Shown: piece by piece, positions 1 to 8,631 of the stretch | How the letters are laid out: each line of letters begins with the position of its first letter | Numbering within the stretch: position 1 is the stretch's first letter | Source: Puia sp. | Lineage (GTDB): Bacteria; Bacteroidota; Bacteroidia; Chitinophagales; Chitinophagaceae | Assembly: GCA_031292515.1 (NCBI GenBank) | Contig: JARLGZ010000030.1 | Coordinates: 124,001-188,000, forward strand | Reading direction: 5' to 3' | DNA length: 64,000 nt | Program-made: the position numbers and the translations under genes | The notes under the pieces: model-generated | Database searches by the model: none | Told to the model about the DNA's origin: nothing | What the model saw: only the letters and a program-made list of their open reading frames with translations

Positions 1-1
1 T

Positions 2-619
2 GTCGATCTCTATCAGATCCATCGCTGGGACTATCATACACCCATCGAGGAAACGATGGAAGCCCTCCATGACGTGGTAAAATCCGGGAAAGCCCGGTAT
101 ATCGGCGCTTCGTCCATGTATAGCTGGCAGTTCGCCAAGGCATTGTATACCGCGGATCTTCACGGATGGACCCGCTTTGTCTCCATGCAACCCCACTATA
201 ACCTCGTTTACCGCGAAGAAGAGCGGGAGATGATCCCTTTCTGCATCGATCAGAAGGTAGCCGTTATTCCGTGGTCCCCGTTGGCCAGGGGCCTGTTGAC
301 CGGTAAGCGATCGAAACAATGGAATGAGACGGAGCGGGCGAAGACCGATGCCTTTGGCAAAGGGCTTTATGGGGCGGATTCCGATTTTGACGTCGTAAAC
401 CGTGTAGCGGAAATAGCCTTGCAAAAGGGCATCCCCGACGCCCAGGTAGCGCTGGCCTGGATATTGCATAAATCCGGCATTACGGCGCCCATCATCGGCG
501 CCAGCAAGCCCGGACACCTCGAGGATGCTGAAAAAGCTTTGTCTGTGAAGCTGAGTGAAGAAGAGATCCGCCGGCTGGAGGAGCCGTACAAGCCGCATGG
601 CGTGCTTGGCTTTCAATAA
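2..619 (+). CDS. Aldo/keto reductase, C-terminal part (5' truncated by window edge)
   Basis: The reading frame is open from base 2 and ends at a TAA at 617-619; the true start lies before the window. The first residues read VDLYQIHRWD, the strand carrying the catalytic His of the aldo/keto reductase tetrad. They are followed by the beta-strand GKARYIGAS and the cofactor-binding C-terminal region with IIGASKP and EDAEKAL. This family reduces aldehydes or ketones with NADPH in a TIM barrel in the cytoplasm. The remaining segment matches the voltage-gated K+ channel beta-subunit/YghZ-like branch in style, but the substrate cannot be inferred. About the first 120-130 residues are missing, given a usual length near 330. 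Confidence 0.9.
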   Translation, partial: VDLYQIHRWDYHTPIEETMEALHDVVKSGKARYIGASSMYSWQFAKALYTADLHGWTRFVSMQPHYNLVYREEEREMIPFCIDQKVAVIPWSPLARGLLTGKRSKQWNETERAKTDAFGKGLYGADSDFDVVNRVAEIALQKGIPDAQVALAWILHKSGITAPIIGASKPGHLEDAEKALSVKLSEEEIRRLEEPYKPHGVLGFQ

Positions 620-742
620 CAACAGGCGCCGGTCGTCAGGAAATTCCTTCCATTCGGCAAAAAAAACGGGGCATCCGGGTAAAAAAACGTAAATTATGTG
701 GTAAATAATTTTCAGGGTGTCTCTTCTAAAAATACCTGGTTT

Positions 743-1207
743 ATGGCATCTATCACGTTGACGGTTAATAAAAAGAAATATACCATCGAAGCCGATCCCC
801 AAATGCCGCTGCTTTGGGCGATCCGGGACATCGTCGGTTTGAAGGGTACGAAATTTGGGTGTGGAATGGCCCAGTGCGGCGCCTGCACGGTCCACCTGGA
901 TGGGGAAGCCGTGCGTTCCTGCGTGACCCTGGTCGGCAGGGCAGAAGGGCAGGAGATCGTGACCATCGAGGGTATCTCGGACGACAACTCCCACCCACTG
1001 CAAAAGGCCTGGATCGAATTCCAGGTTCCGCAATGCGGGTATTGCCAGTCGGGGCAGATTATGTCGGCGGCTGTATTGCTCCGCGAGAATCCGCATCCTA
1101 CCGACAGAGACATAGACGAAGCCATGATGGGCAACCTCTGTCGTTGCGGGACCTATACCCGTATCCGGAAAGCGATCCATCGTGCCGCGGAGATCATGAA
1201 CGCCTGA
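743..1207 (+). CDS. (2Fe-2S)-binding subunit of a molybdenum hydroxylase (isoquinoline 1-oxidoreductase alpha-like)
   Basis: This 154-residue protein is the small electron-transfer subunit of a xanthine-oxidase-family hydroxylase. The N-terminal ferredoxin domain has the plant-type 2Fe-2S ligands Cys40, Cys45, Cys48 and Cys60. The C-terminal helical domain has the second cluster ligands Cys98, Cys101, Cys133 and Cys135 (CGYC and CRCG). I chose the ATG at 743 over an upstream GTG at 698 because the ferredoxin fold begins directly after it. The molybdopterin subunit follows 88 bp downstream on the same strand, so the two probably form one complex. Electrons should pass from molybdopterin through the two clusters to the cytochrome encoded at 3496. 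The substrate is unknown: isoquinoline-type enzymes include N-heterocycle and aldehyde oxidases. Confidence 0.93.
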   Translation: MASITLTVNKKKYTIEADPQMPLLWAIRDIVGLKGTKFGCGMAQCGACTVHLDGEAVRSCVTLVGRAEGQEIVTIEGISDDNSHPLQKAWIEFQVPQCGYCQSGQIMSAAVLLRENPHPTDRDIDEAMMGNLCRCGTYTRIRKAIHRAAEIMNA

Positions 1208-1281
1208 GATCCCGAACCCCTGAGATCCCGAATGCCGGGATCCTGAATGCTTAAAATTCCGAACGCTTAGGATTGTGAATG
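1204..1281 (+). repeat. Degenerate 15-16 bp tandem repeat starting at a stop codon
   Basis: About five imperfect copies occupy the junction between the 2Fe-2S and molybdopterin subunit genes. The first two are nearly identical (CTGAGATCCCGAAC at 1204 and again at 1220), and the later ones drift (ending TCCTGAATG, TTCCGAACG, TTGTGAATG). The first copy includes the TGA of the upstream gene, so the array looks like reiterated duplication of the gene's 3' end. Confidence 0.6.
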
Positions 1282-1295
1282 ATAAATAATTTTTT

Positions 1296-3488
1296 ATGCG
1301 TCTTAAAGAGATGATAAAGCAACCTGCTTCCCGGGGAGACCTGGATCGCAGGCGTTTTCTCCAACTGACCGGGCTGAGTGGTCTGGGCCTTGTACTTGGG
1401 TTGGGGTGGAAACCGGGCGACGAGGAAGCGATCGTCGCCGCCGCCGGCACGACCGCGGTAAATCTTTCCGCCTATATCATCATAGACTCGTCGGGGACGA
1501 TTTCGATTATGAACCCGCAGCCCGATATGGGACAGGGTACTTTCCAATCGGTTCCTGCCATGATCGCCGAAGAGCTGGAGGTGACCCTGGAGCAGATCCG
1601 CATAATTCAGACCGGCGGGGAGAAGCAATATGGGCGCCAGACTTCCGGTGGAAGCAATTCTATCCGCGGCAATTATCAGAAACTTCGTACAGTGGGCGCC
1701 GCTGCCAAAGAGATGCTCATCCTGGCGGCGACCCAGCGCTGGAAGGTTCCGGTCTCCGAATGTTATGCTTCGGGAGGGGTTGTCTATCATAAGCCATCCG
1801 GCAAGTCGCTGTCTTATGGAGAGCTGGCCGTGGAAGCCGGTCGTCTTCCGGTCCCGCAGCAGCCGGTGTTAAAAGATCCCCGCGATTTTAAGATCATTGG
1901 CAAAAATTATCCGAGACCCGATGTGCCGTTGAAGATTTCCGGGAAGGCCGTTTATGGAATCGATGTGGAGTTGCCCGGCATGCTCTACGCTTCGGTGGCG
2001 CATTGTCCCGTGTTCAACAGCAAGCTTGTCAGTTATGAAGATGCCGACACGATGCGAGTCAAAGGGGTGAAGAAGCTGGTGAGGTTCCAGCGGGCATTGG
2101 GGGCTCACAAATACGATGCGGTTGCCGTGATAGCCGATACCTATTGGGCGGCCTACCAGGGTAAACTGGCCCTGAAGGTAAAATGGGACTATGACGGAAA
2201 CGATGTCTTCGATACCGATGTCTACGAGCAGACTCTTCGTGAGCTGTCGGGCAAAGAGGGAACGGTCGTTCATAGCGACGGCAATTTTGAAGCGGCCTTT
2301 TCATCCGCACCGGTGCAGTTGACAGCCTTGTATGAGCTGCCGATGGTTTCGCATTCGCCGATGGAGCCGCAGAACTGTACGGCCCTGTGGCACGGGAAGG
2401 ATCTGCTGGAGATATGGGTCTCTTCGCAGGGCGCGGATCGTGTGAAGGATGAGATCGCCAGGAACCTGGGAATCCCGCGTGACAATATAAAAGTCAATAT
2501 CCTGTTCAGCGGCGGCGGCTTCGGGCGGCGTTTATACAATGACTATGCTGTAGAAGCCGCGAGCATTGCGCGGGAAGTGGATGCGCCGGTCAAGATGATC
2601 TGGACCCGGGAAGAAGACACACAGCTGGGACCTTTCCGACCTCCGACTTTTTCTGCAATGAAAGCGGGTCTTTCTGCCGACGGGAAGCCGCTGGCCTTTC
2701 AGCACAAGGTTATCTCTCCTTCGATGGGGTCCACGCTGGAAGACAAGAAAGACACCAGCGGTGAGAGTTCGTCGATGACGGAGGGTATCAGCACACAGGC
2801 ATACGAGCTGCCCAATATGAAAAATGAATATGTTTTTTCACAGATCCATATTCCCCTGGCCGCCTGGCGGTCCGTGACGAGTTCCACGGTCGCTTTCGCG
2901 CATGAATGTTTTATCGATGAGATGGCTGCAAAAGCCGGCAGGGATCCGCTGCAATACAGGCTCGACGTCCTGCTGACAAAAGATTCGGACACGAAGAGGT
3001 TGCTGTTGAAACTGAAAGAAGTCTCTTATTGGGATCGGCCGCTTCCGGCGGGCTGGGGCCGGGGTGTGGCACAATACGAATTTTTTGCGGGTCTCGGCGG
3101 TTATGTGGTGGAAGTATCCAGCACGAATCAAAGCGGGATCCATATTGAGAAGGTCTATATGGTCATCGATCTGGGCACCGTCGTGAACCCCGATATGGTG
3201 GCCTTGCAGGTAGAGGGCGCAGCCACTATGGCCCTGACGGCTGCCATCAAGAGCGCCATCACTTTTACAAACGGCCAGACGCGACAAACCAATTTCCACA
3301 ACTATCCGCTCGTTCGCATCAATGAAATGCCGGAGGTGGAAGTGCATATCATCGCCGAGGGCGGTCCGAAGATCAAAGGTGTCGGTGAGCCGGGCCTTCC
3401 TCCTTTTGCGCCCGCGCTCGCCAACGCGATTTTTGCGGCGACGGGTAAACGGATCCGGAAACTCCCTTTTAATATCAACAAAGTCTGA
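1296..3488 (+). CDS. Molybdopterin-binding subunit of a xanthine dehydrogenase-family hydroxylase (isoquinoline 1-oxidoreductase beta-like)
   Basis: This 730-residue catalytic subunit starts with a twin-arginine signal ([10 protein letters not shown] then a hydrophobic stretch), so the enzyme is folded in the cytoplasm and exported to the periplasm. Molybdopterin/substrate signatures are visible: [11 protein letters not shown] near residue 75, GGGFGRR at 406-412, and the catalytic loop [11 protein letters not shown] with the base Glu at residue 698. Length and single-chain layout fit the IorB type, which hydroxylates N-heterocycles or oxidises aldehydes. The start ATG at 1296 gives the Tat motif at residues 18-24. 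Gene order (2Fe-2S subunit, this subunit, then a diheme c-type cytochrome eight bases after its stop) is typical and suggests one operon with cytochrome as electron acceptor. The specific substrate is not deducible. Confidence 0.93.
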   Translation: MRLKEMIKQPASRGDLDRRRFLQLTGLSGLGLVLGLGWKPGDEEAIVAAAGTTAVNLSAYIIIDSSGTISIMNPQPDMGQGTFQSVPAMIAEELEVTLEQIRIIQTGGEKQYGRQTSGGSNSIRGNYQKLRTVGAAAKEMLILAATQRWKVPVSECYASGGVVYHKPSGKSLSYGELAVEAGRLPVPQQPVLKDPRDFKIIGKNYPRPDVPLKISGKAVYGIDVELPGMLYASVAHCPVFNSKLVSYEDADTMRVKGVKKLVRFQRALGAHKYDAVAVIADTYWAAYQGKLALKVKWDYDGNDVFDTDVYEQTLRELSGKEGTVVHSDGNFEAAFSSAPVQLTALYELPMVSHSPMEPQNCTALWHGKDLLEIWVSSQGADRVKDEIARNLGIPRDNIKVNILFSGGGFGRRLYNDYAVEAASIAREVDAPVKMIWTREEDTQLGPFRPPTFSAMKAGLSADGKPLAFQHKVISPSMGSTLEDKKDTSGESSSMTEGISTQAYELPNMKNEYVFSQIHIPLAAWRSVTSSTVAFAHECFIDEMAAKAGRDPLQYRLDVLLTKDSDTKRLLLKLKEVSYWDRPLPAGWGRGVAQYEFFAGLGGYVVEVSSTNQSGIHIEKVYMVIDLGTVVNPDMVALQVEGAATMALTAAIKSAITFTNGQTRQTNFHNYPLVRINEMPEVEVHIIAEGGPKIKGVGEPGLPPFAPALANAIFAATGKRIRKLPFNINKV

Positions 3489-3495
3489 CGTCGTT

Positions 3496-4251
3496 ATGAT
3501 CAATGTAAAAAAATGGGTAGGCATCCTTGCCTTATTGGTCGTTTTTATTTTTACAGGTTCCGCATTCACCCGTCCGTTCCTTTCGGGGAAGGCGGCGGTT
3601 ATGCCTGTTTACGGCACATCTCCTGCCGAAGGATCTCTTGCCGGTGGATCTCCGGGTAACGCTAACGGCCCGTCCTACCGGGAAAGCGATATGATGCATG
3701 GGGAATCCGGCATACCTGGCCGGAAGCCGGCTCTACTGCATAGGGAAACCGGAAAGGTGCCGGACAGCGTGCTCTCCAAAAGACATTTCCTGGAAGTCTA
3801 TAAGGTGCTGATGAGCCCCCGGTGCATGAACTGTCATCCGTCCGGGGATGCGCCGCTCCAGGGAGAAGACAGCCATATTCATACGATGGGGGTGCAACGC
3901 GGGTTGGACGGCAGGGGGCTCTATGCCCTGAAGTGCACCAATTGTCACCAGCCCCAGAACACGCCCGGTCTGCATATGCCTCCGGGCAATCCCAAATGGA
4001 AATTGCCGCCTTCCTATATGAAGATGGTATTCCAGGGGAAAACACCGCGGCAGCTGGCCGCCCAGCTGCTTGACAAGACGCAAAATGGCGGGAAAAATAA
4101 GGCCCAGCTAATCGATCATGTCACCCATGATATGCTGGTGGCATCGGGTTGGAATCCCGGCGAAGGCCGTGCGTTGCCGCCGCTCACTCACAAGGAATTC
4201 GCGCGGCAGTTCAAGTTGTGGCTCGATAAGGGCGGCTATCTCCCCGATTGA
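3496..4251 (+). CDS. Diheme c-type cytochrome, probable electron acceptor of the molybdenum hydroxylase
   Basis: This 251-residue exported protein starts at the ATG at 3496, eight bases after the hydroxylase stop. An N-terminal signal (lysines, then a hydrophobic run ILALLVVFIF) precedes a Gly/Pro/Ser-rich linker to about residue 85. Two haem c attachment motifs are visible: CMNCH at 110-114 and CTNCH at 147-151. The C-terminal half has a conserved-looking helix set with a final LTHKEFARQFKLWLDKGG. Isoquinoline-oxidoreductase operons often carry a small cytochrome that takes electrons from the 2Fe-2S subunit, which I infer here from position. The frame extends upstream as an open frame overlapping the hydroxylase gene, but the signal peptide fixes the start. 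Confidence 0.85.
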   Translation: MINVKKWVGILALLVVFIFTGSAFTRPFLSGKAAVMPVYGTSPAEGSLAGGSPGNANGPSYRESDMMHGESGIPGRKPALLHRETGKVPDSVLSKRHFLEVYKVLMSPRCMNCHPSGDAPLQGEDSHIHTMGVQRGLDGRGLYALKCTNCHQPQNTPGLHMPPGNPKWKLPPSYMKMVFQGKTPRQLAAQLLDKTQNGGKNKAQLIDHVTHDMLVASGWNPGEGRALPPLTHKEFARQFKLWLDKGGYLPD

Positions 4252-4338
4252 GCTTTTGCCGGCAAAGGTGCTTAGCTTTTGCCCGATAAAGGTTCCCGGC
4301 TTTTGCCGATGAAGGTTCTCAGCTTTTCCCGATCAGCA
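4252..4338 (+). repeat. Degenerate 23-24 bp tandem repeat at a convergent gene junction
   Basis: Copies beginning GCTTTTGCC occur at 4253, 4276 and 4300, and a diverged copy GCTTTTCCCGATCAGC begins at 4323. Each copy carries an AAAGGT or GAAGGT core. The array starts right after the TGA of the cytochrome gene and runs into the last codons of the opposite-strand VIT-like gene (stop at 4319). The coding 3' end is therefore itself one repeat unit. Confidence 0.6.
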
Positions 4339-4819
4339 TGCCGGCGATAAACACGACGGCGCCTCCCACCACGATCTGGAAGATCGCTTTTAACAATGGT
4401 GTATCCATATAACGATGCCGAACCCACGCAATCGTTATCAATTCGATGAACACGACGATGATCGCGAGGGTCATGGCGGCCTTGTAAGAGGGGAGAAGGA
4501 ATGGTAATGCATGACCTGCGGCCCCGAGGAAGGTCATGAGCCCGCAAACAAGGCCCCTGGTTATGGGGTTGCCCCGGCCTGTCAGCTTTCCGTCGTCGGA
4601 AAGTGCCTCGGAGAAGGCCATGCTGATCCCTGCGCCGACTGCCACTGCAAGACCTACCAGGAAGGTGGTGTGATTATTATGTGTCGAAAAAGCCGTTGCA
4701 AACAGGGGCGCGAGAGACGAGACGGAGCCATCCATCAGACCTGCCAGACCGGGTTGTATGACATGCAGGATGAAATCACGTTTTTGACTTTTACCGGGAT
4801 AGGTGGTGTTGATTTCCAT
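4319..4819 (-). CDS. VIT1/CCC1-like (DUF125) integral membrane protein
   Basis: The 166-residue protein has about five predicted membrane segments (LFATAFS region, TFLVGLAVAVGAGISMAF, GLVCGLMTFLGAAGHALPFL, AAMTLAIIVVFIELI, IVVGGAVVFIAGML). The motif GLMDGSVSSLAPLF followed by GAGISMAFSEALSDDG is the signature arrangement of the VIT1/CCC1 family, whose characterised members export Fe2+ or Mn2+ from the cytoplasm. It is shorter than plant VIT1 and lacks the cytoplasmic metal-binding loop domain, so iron transport is an inference from the family only. It is convergent to the cytochrome gene and divergent from the haem-binding P460 protein. Confidence 0.75.
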   Translation of the reverse strand: MEINTTYPGKSQKRDFILHVIQPGLAGLMDGSVSSLAPLFATAFSTHNNHTTFLVGLAVAVGAGISMAFSEALSDDGKLTGRGNPITRGLVCGLMTFLGAAGHALPFLLPSYKAAMTLAIIVVFIELITIAWVRHRYMDTPLLKAIFQIVVGGAVVFIAGMLIGKS

Positions 4820-4936
4820 ATGTTAGATTTAGACGAGGTGTCAGATTTTGGCCAATATAATAAAAGGAGTTGATTATCCACGGACATGAGATAAATATTC
4901 CGGTACCTTGCACTGACAATCAAATGATGAATTGCT

Positions 4937-6406
4937 ATGAAGAAGAAATCCTCCGGGAAATGGCGAATGGTCCTGTTCTTCGTATTGCTGTGCGGGGTCG
5001 TGATTCAATTCATACGTCCGCGGCTGGATAACCCAGCGGTAAGCGGCGACTTGCAGGCTCCGCCCGAAGTCAAGCGGATATTGAAGAGGGCCTGTTATGA
5101 TTGTCACTCCAACGAGACGAAACTGGCCTGGTTCGACCGGTTGGAGCCTGCCTATTGGCTGGTGGCGCAGGACGTCAGGGAGGGCAGAAAGGTGTTGAAT
5201 TTCTCCTTATGGGACAGCTTGACCAAGGACCAGCAGAAGGGAAAGCTGTTCGAGGCTTTTAACAAGATAACGTTTAAGGAGATGCCGCTGAAACAGTACA
5301 GGCTTTTGCATGCGGGAGCGACGATCACCGGAGACGAACAAGCGGTCATCAGGGATTACCTGAGTACGCTGGTTGTGCCCGTGAAATACCCGGATACGAC
5401 GAGGAGCAAAGCGGCCGGCGAACAATACGAAAAGTGGATTCGGACAGGGATGGCGGCCCGGGAGGTGGCCCCGGCACCAAACGGCATTGCTTTTATACCC
5501 GATTATAAAGACTGGGTCGCCATCAGCGCGACCGAACGTTTCGACAACGGCACGTTGCGGGCGATCCTTGCGAACGATCAGGCCCTCAAGGCAATCAGGG
5601 AAGGCCATGTCAATCCCTGGCCCGACGGGGCGGCATTTGCCAAGATAGCCTGGGACCAGTCGGCTGATTCCGCCGGGATCATTCGCCCGGGGGTGTTTAA
5701 GCAGGTCGAGTTCATGATCAAAGACAGCCGCAAATATGCCGATGCCGACGGATGGGGCTGGGCCCGCTGGGTAAAGGGGGCGCAACTGGCTCCTTATGGA
5801 AAGGACGCTCTCTTCGTGACCGAATGCATGAACTGTCACAAGCCGATGCAGGACCGAGATTTTGTCTTTACCAGTCCGCTCGATTTGTCTGCGAAGAGTG
5901 ATCGGGCAGGTGATGGCAGAGAAGGAGAAGGGGGTGACGCTCATGCAAAAGTCCGGGACATCTATAACCGGGAGGCTTCTCTGCGAGATTCGTCGGTCTT
6001 TAACCCGCTTGCCTGGAAGGTGATCACTTCGTTTGTCGACAAGAACCATCATACGATGTCTATTCTGTACGGGAATGACATTGCCGTGCTTGCCGCCCGG
6101 TTAAATCCCGGGCCTGGGTATCCCGCGGGTTCTGTTTTATCGCTGGTCACCTGGTCCCGGAAAGAGGACAGAAACTGGTATGGAGGCAGCATTCCGGCGG
6201 CTATCCAATCCATCGAGAAGGTGACTTGTGAGCCTGAGATGTTATCCGGGAGCAGGTTTTCCAACGGGGGATTGGCCAAGGGGGTGTTTGCCTCGTACGA
6301 AAGTTATGCGGGAAGTCCTTTGAAAAAGACGGATGGACAGGACAGCGTTGTCATTCTAAAGAGAATTGCCGACCTGGTGAGCCGGAGGGCGTCAGTGCTG
6401 CCTTGA
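4937..6406 (+). CDS. Haem-binding domain plus cytochrome P460 domain protein
   Basis: This 489-residue envelope protein has an N-terminal signal anchor (WRMVLFFVLLCGVVIQFI, residues 8-25). A Haem_bd domain follows with the haem c motif CYDCH at 53-57 and the typical downstream HSNETKLAWFDRLEP context. From about residue 160 to 320 there is a cytochrome P460-like domain with a second CMNCH motif at 297-301. A further region (residues about 340-489) also looks P460-associated (NREASLRDSSVFNPLAWKV). P460 proteins oxidise hydroxylamine or detoxify reactive nitrogen in some bacteria; here the role is unknown. Proximity to the molybdenum hydroxylase and its cytochrome suggests a shared periplasmic redox chain, though separate transcription is likely. 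Confidence 0.8.
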   Translation: MKKKSSGKWRMVLFFVLLCGVVIQFIRPRLDNPAVSGDLQAPPEVKRILKRACYDCHSNETKLAWFDRLEPAYWLVAQDVREGRKVLNFSLWDSLTKDQQKGKLFEAFNKITFKEMPLKQYRLLHAGATITGDEQAVIRDYLSTLVVPVKYPDTTRSKAAGEQYEKWIRTGMAAREVAPAPNGIAFIPDYKDWVAISATERFDNGTLRAILANDQALKAIREGHVNPWPDGAAFAKIAWDQSADSAGIIRPGVFKQVEFMIKDSRKYADADGWGWARWVKGAQLAPYGKDALFVTECMNCHKPMQDRDFVFTSPLDLSAKSDRAGDGREGEGGDAHAKVRDIYNREASLRDSSVFNPLAWKVITSFVDKNHHTMSILYGNDIAVLAARLNPGPGYPAGSVLSLVTWSRKEDRNWYGGSIPAAIQSIEKVTCEPEMLSGSRFSNGGLAKGVFASYESYAGSPLKKTDGQDSVVILKRIADLVSRRASVLP

Positions 6407-6566
6407 GCGGTGCCGGGGAGTCTGCTGAAGGCGGGGAGTTGGCGACGGATAGCTGTATGGTGGGCATTGGACGGGTCAGTAGCCAGACGGTAGGCAGGGG
6501 ACGGTAAGTAGTTGGGCGGCAAGTAGTAACTTCGCGCGTGCAACCGAATAGGGACGCACTATCATT

Positions 6567-7724
6567 ATGAGTTTACTGGAAGTTTCTGCAATCGGAAAAC
6601 GGGATGGCGGTGCTGTCATACTAAAAGACATCAGCTTTGGGGTGTCGCCGTCATGGAAAGTGGCTATTGCCGGGGAGACGGGCTCGGGTAAAAGTACGCT
6701 GCTAAAAATGATCGCGGGCCTGGCCCAGCCCGACAGTGGGACGATTTTATTCGAGGGAGTAAGAGTGAAAGGCCCTGCCGACAAATTGATCCCCGGCCAT
6801 GCCCGGATCGCCTATTTGTCACAGCAATATGAATTGCTTAATAATATGCGGGTAGAAGAGGTGCTGGAATACACGAACAATCTCTCCGTGGAGGATGCGG
6901 GGCGCTTATATGAGGTCTGCAGGATCTCGCATCTCTTGAAAAGGAGGACCAGCCAGTTGTCCGGGGGAGAAAGACAAAGGATCGCCCTTGCCCGGTTGCT
7001 GGTGACTACTCCCCGTCTTTTATTGCTGGACGAACCTTTTTCAAATCTCGACAGGATTCACAAAGATCTCTTAAAAACGGTAATCCGGGATATTGGAGAG
7101 AGGCTGCATGTCACCTGCATGCTTGTTTCGCATGACCCGGCAGACACGCTCTCCTGGGCGGATGAGATCCTCGTCATGAAGGAGGGCGATATCGTCCAGC
7201 GGGGATCGCCGGCAGAGATTTATCGGCGGCCTGTCACCGAATACGTAGGCGCGCTCTTTGGAAGCTATAACCTGATAGCTGCATCGCAGAACCGGCTTTA
7301 TCGCGAATTGACCGGCATGATCCGGAATGGGAAAGGCCCGGAAGTTGCAGAGGGTCGGGAAGCCGGAGAGAATCGGAACGCCGGAGAGATTGTGGTGGGT
7401 GGAGATTACAGGATGGCGGCGAAGAGACAGACGACCGGGAAAGAGGCGGCGGCAGGGAAGCGCCTGTTCATTCGCCCGGAAGATCTGGCCATCCGGAGAA
7501 CGAAAACAGAAGGTTCGGAAGACGATCTTTTAAACGATGAGGGCCTGCATCCGCAGGCCCTGAAGGGTATCGTCGAAAAACTGGAATATCTTGGAAATTC
7601 ATACGAAGTAGAAATATCTGTGTACGGAGTTCCTCTTGTCGTAAGAACGGGAAGCGGCGATTTTTCGCGGGGCGCTACCGTTCTTGTCTCGCTATTCCCC
7701 CGGGAAGACCGCTGGCTTCTTTAG
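6567..7724 (+). CDS. ABC transporter ATP-binding protein, PotA/FbpC-like with TOBE-like tail
   Basis: The 385-residue ATPase has a Walker A GETGSGKST (36-44), a Q-loop at residues 86-87, the signature LSGGERQR (131-138), a Walker B LLLLDEP (151-157) and the H-loop histidine at 189. The C-terminus carries RLFIRPEDLAIRR and a beta-rich TOBE-like domain, as in importers of the spermidine, iron or molybdate class. A low-complexity Gly/Glu/Arg-rich insert of about 60 residues separates the ATPase from the TOBE part. No permease or binding protein is adjacent, so it is an orphan ATPase. The start ATG at 6567 is in standard position relative to strand 1. The upstream spacer (6407-6566) has weak GGTA/AGTAGT repetition. 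Confidence 0.88.
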   Translation: MSLLEVSAIGKRDGGAVILKDISFGVSPSWKVAIAGETGSGKSTLLKMIAGLAQPDSGTILFEGVRVKGPADKLIPGHARIAYLSQQYELLNNMRVEEVLEYTNNLSVEDAGRLYEVCRISHLLKRRTSQLSGGERQRIALARLLVTTPRLLLLDEPFSNLDRIHKDLLKTVIRDIGERLHVTCMLVSHDPADTLSWADEILVMKEGDIVQRGSPAEIYRRPVTEYVGALFGSYNLIAASQNRLYRELTGMIRNGKGPEVAEGREAGENRNAGEIVVGGDYRMAAKRQTTGKEAAAGKRLFIRPEDLAIRRTKTEGSEDDLLNDEGLHPQALKGIVEKLEYLGNSYEVEISVYGVPLVVRTGSGDFSRGATVLVSLFPREDRWLL

Positions 7725-7832
7725 CATTCCGCGGCGGAGCCTATCGGATGAGATCATTGATCGATTCAGGAATCAAGATCCGATCACGATCAGACAAGCG
7801 ACCTGCGATTTATGATCAGACGGTCAGCAGCG

Positions 7833-8510
7833 TCATTTCGCCAAGGTATAGGATTGTAGGGTCTGCGAATAGGACAGGTACAAGTTATTGCTGGAATTCA
7901 ACTCATAGTCCTCTATCCTCACGACCCCCACTCCCGGAGAAACATAGATGATGATGACTTCCTGGTTTACGCCATTGCAGTCCGTGGCATATTCGACATT
8001 TCTGAGACAGGTATATGTTTTTACCGCCACTGTCGACGCGAAACCGTATTGTGAATACTGGGTTGGGCAGGTGGGGTTGGAAAAATCGGTGCCGCTCCCT
8101 ATTTCGATACCGTCCTGGTTCGTCGTGCCAAAGAACAGGTAAGAGCCCGCGCCGAGGGTATCCATTAGAAAAATAGCATCGTTATTGGGGTCTACGCCGG
8201 CGAAATTTCCCGAATAGAACCATCCCTGGCCGGTACCGGTCAACTCATACAGAGGAAAGCCGGACGGGTCATGATAGGTTTGCGCCAGCGCGGTGACGGT
8301 ATCCGGGTTGGCGGATATAAAGAGGCTATCGTTGAACAGGGAGTCCGAATAGACCCATTGGTTCCCGGCTTTTAGCGGCCAAAGTGCCGTAGGGCTGTTT
8401 CCGGGGCCGTTGCTATTGTTTGAATTTTTAGAACAGGATGGAAATGAGATGATTACAATAAGTGCAATTAGGAAGACAAAAATAAAGGCACCGGAGAGTG
8501 TCTTTTTCAT
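7833..8510 (-). CDS. Lipoprotein of unknown function
   Basis: This 225-residue protein begins with a lipoprotein signal (MKKTLSGAFIFVFLIALIVI then the lipobox-like SFPSC), followed by an Asn/Ser/Gly-rich linker and a beta-rich domain starting ALWPLKAGNQWVYSD. The phrase WPLKAGNQWVY recurs in Bacteroidota lipoproteins, but I do not recognise a functional family. Paired cysteines around CPTQ and CLRNVEYATDC could form disulfides in the periplasm. It lies 121 bp downstream of, and in the same orientation as, the siderophore-type TonB receptor, so cotranscription is possible. Confidence 0.7.
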   Translation of the reverse strand: MKKTLSGAFIFVFLIALIVIISFPSCSKNSNNSNGPGNSPTALWPLKAGNQWVYSDSLFNDSLFISANPDTVTALAQTYHDPSGFPLYELTGTGQGWFYSGNFAGVDPNNDAIFLMDTLGAGSYLFFGTTNQDGIEIGSGTDFSNPTCPTQYSQYGFASTVAVKTYTCLRNVEYATDCNGVNQEVIIIYVSPGVGVVRIEDYELNSSNNLYLSYSQTLQSYTLAK

Positions 8511-8631
8511 GGATTGTTATTTTTTTAATGAGACGTTAAAAATGTCTATTGGTTTGCTTGTCAAATGTTAAAGAATTCTTAATGGTCGGCCCTTGCTAAC
8601 AGAAATGCGGTTATTGGGGCCTTGCAGGTCG

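Noticed and set aside
5207-6052. Minus-strand open frame of 281 codons inside the haem-binding/P460 gene
   Set aside because: Opposite strand of a gene with haem c motifs; no motif or signal of its own.
6567-7724. Complete ABC import operon
   Set aside because: Neither permease nor binding protein genes flank the ATPase.
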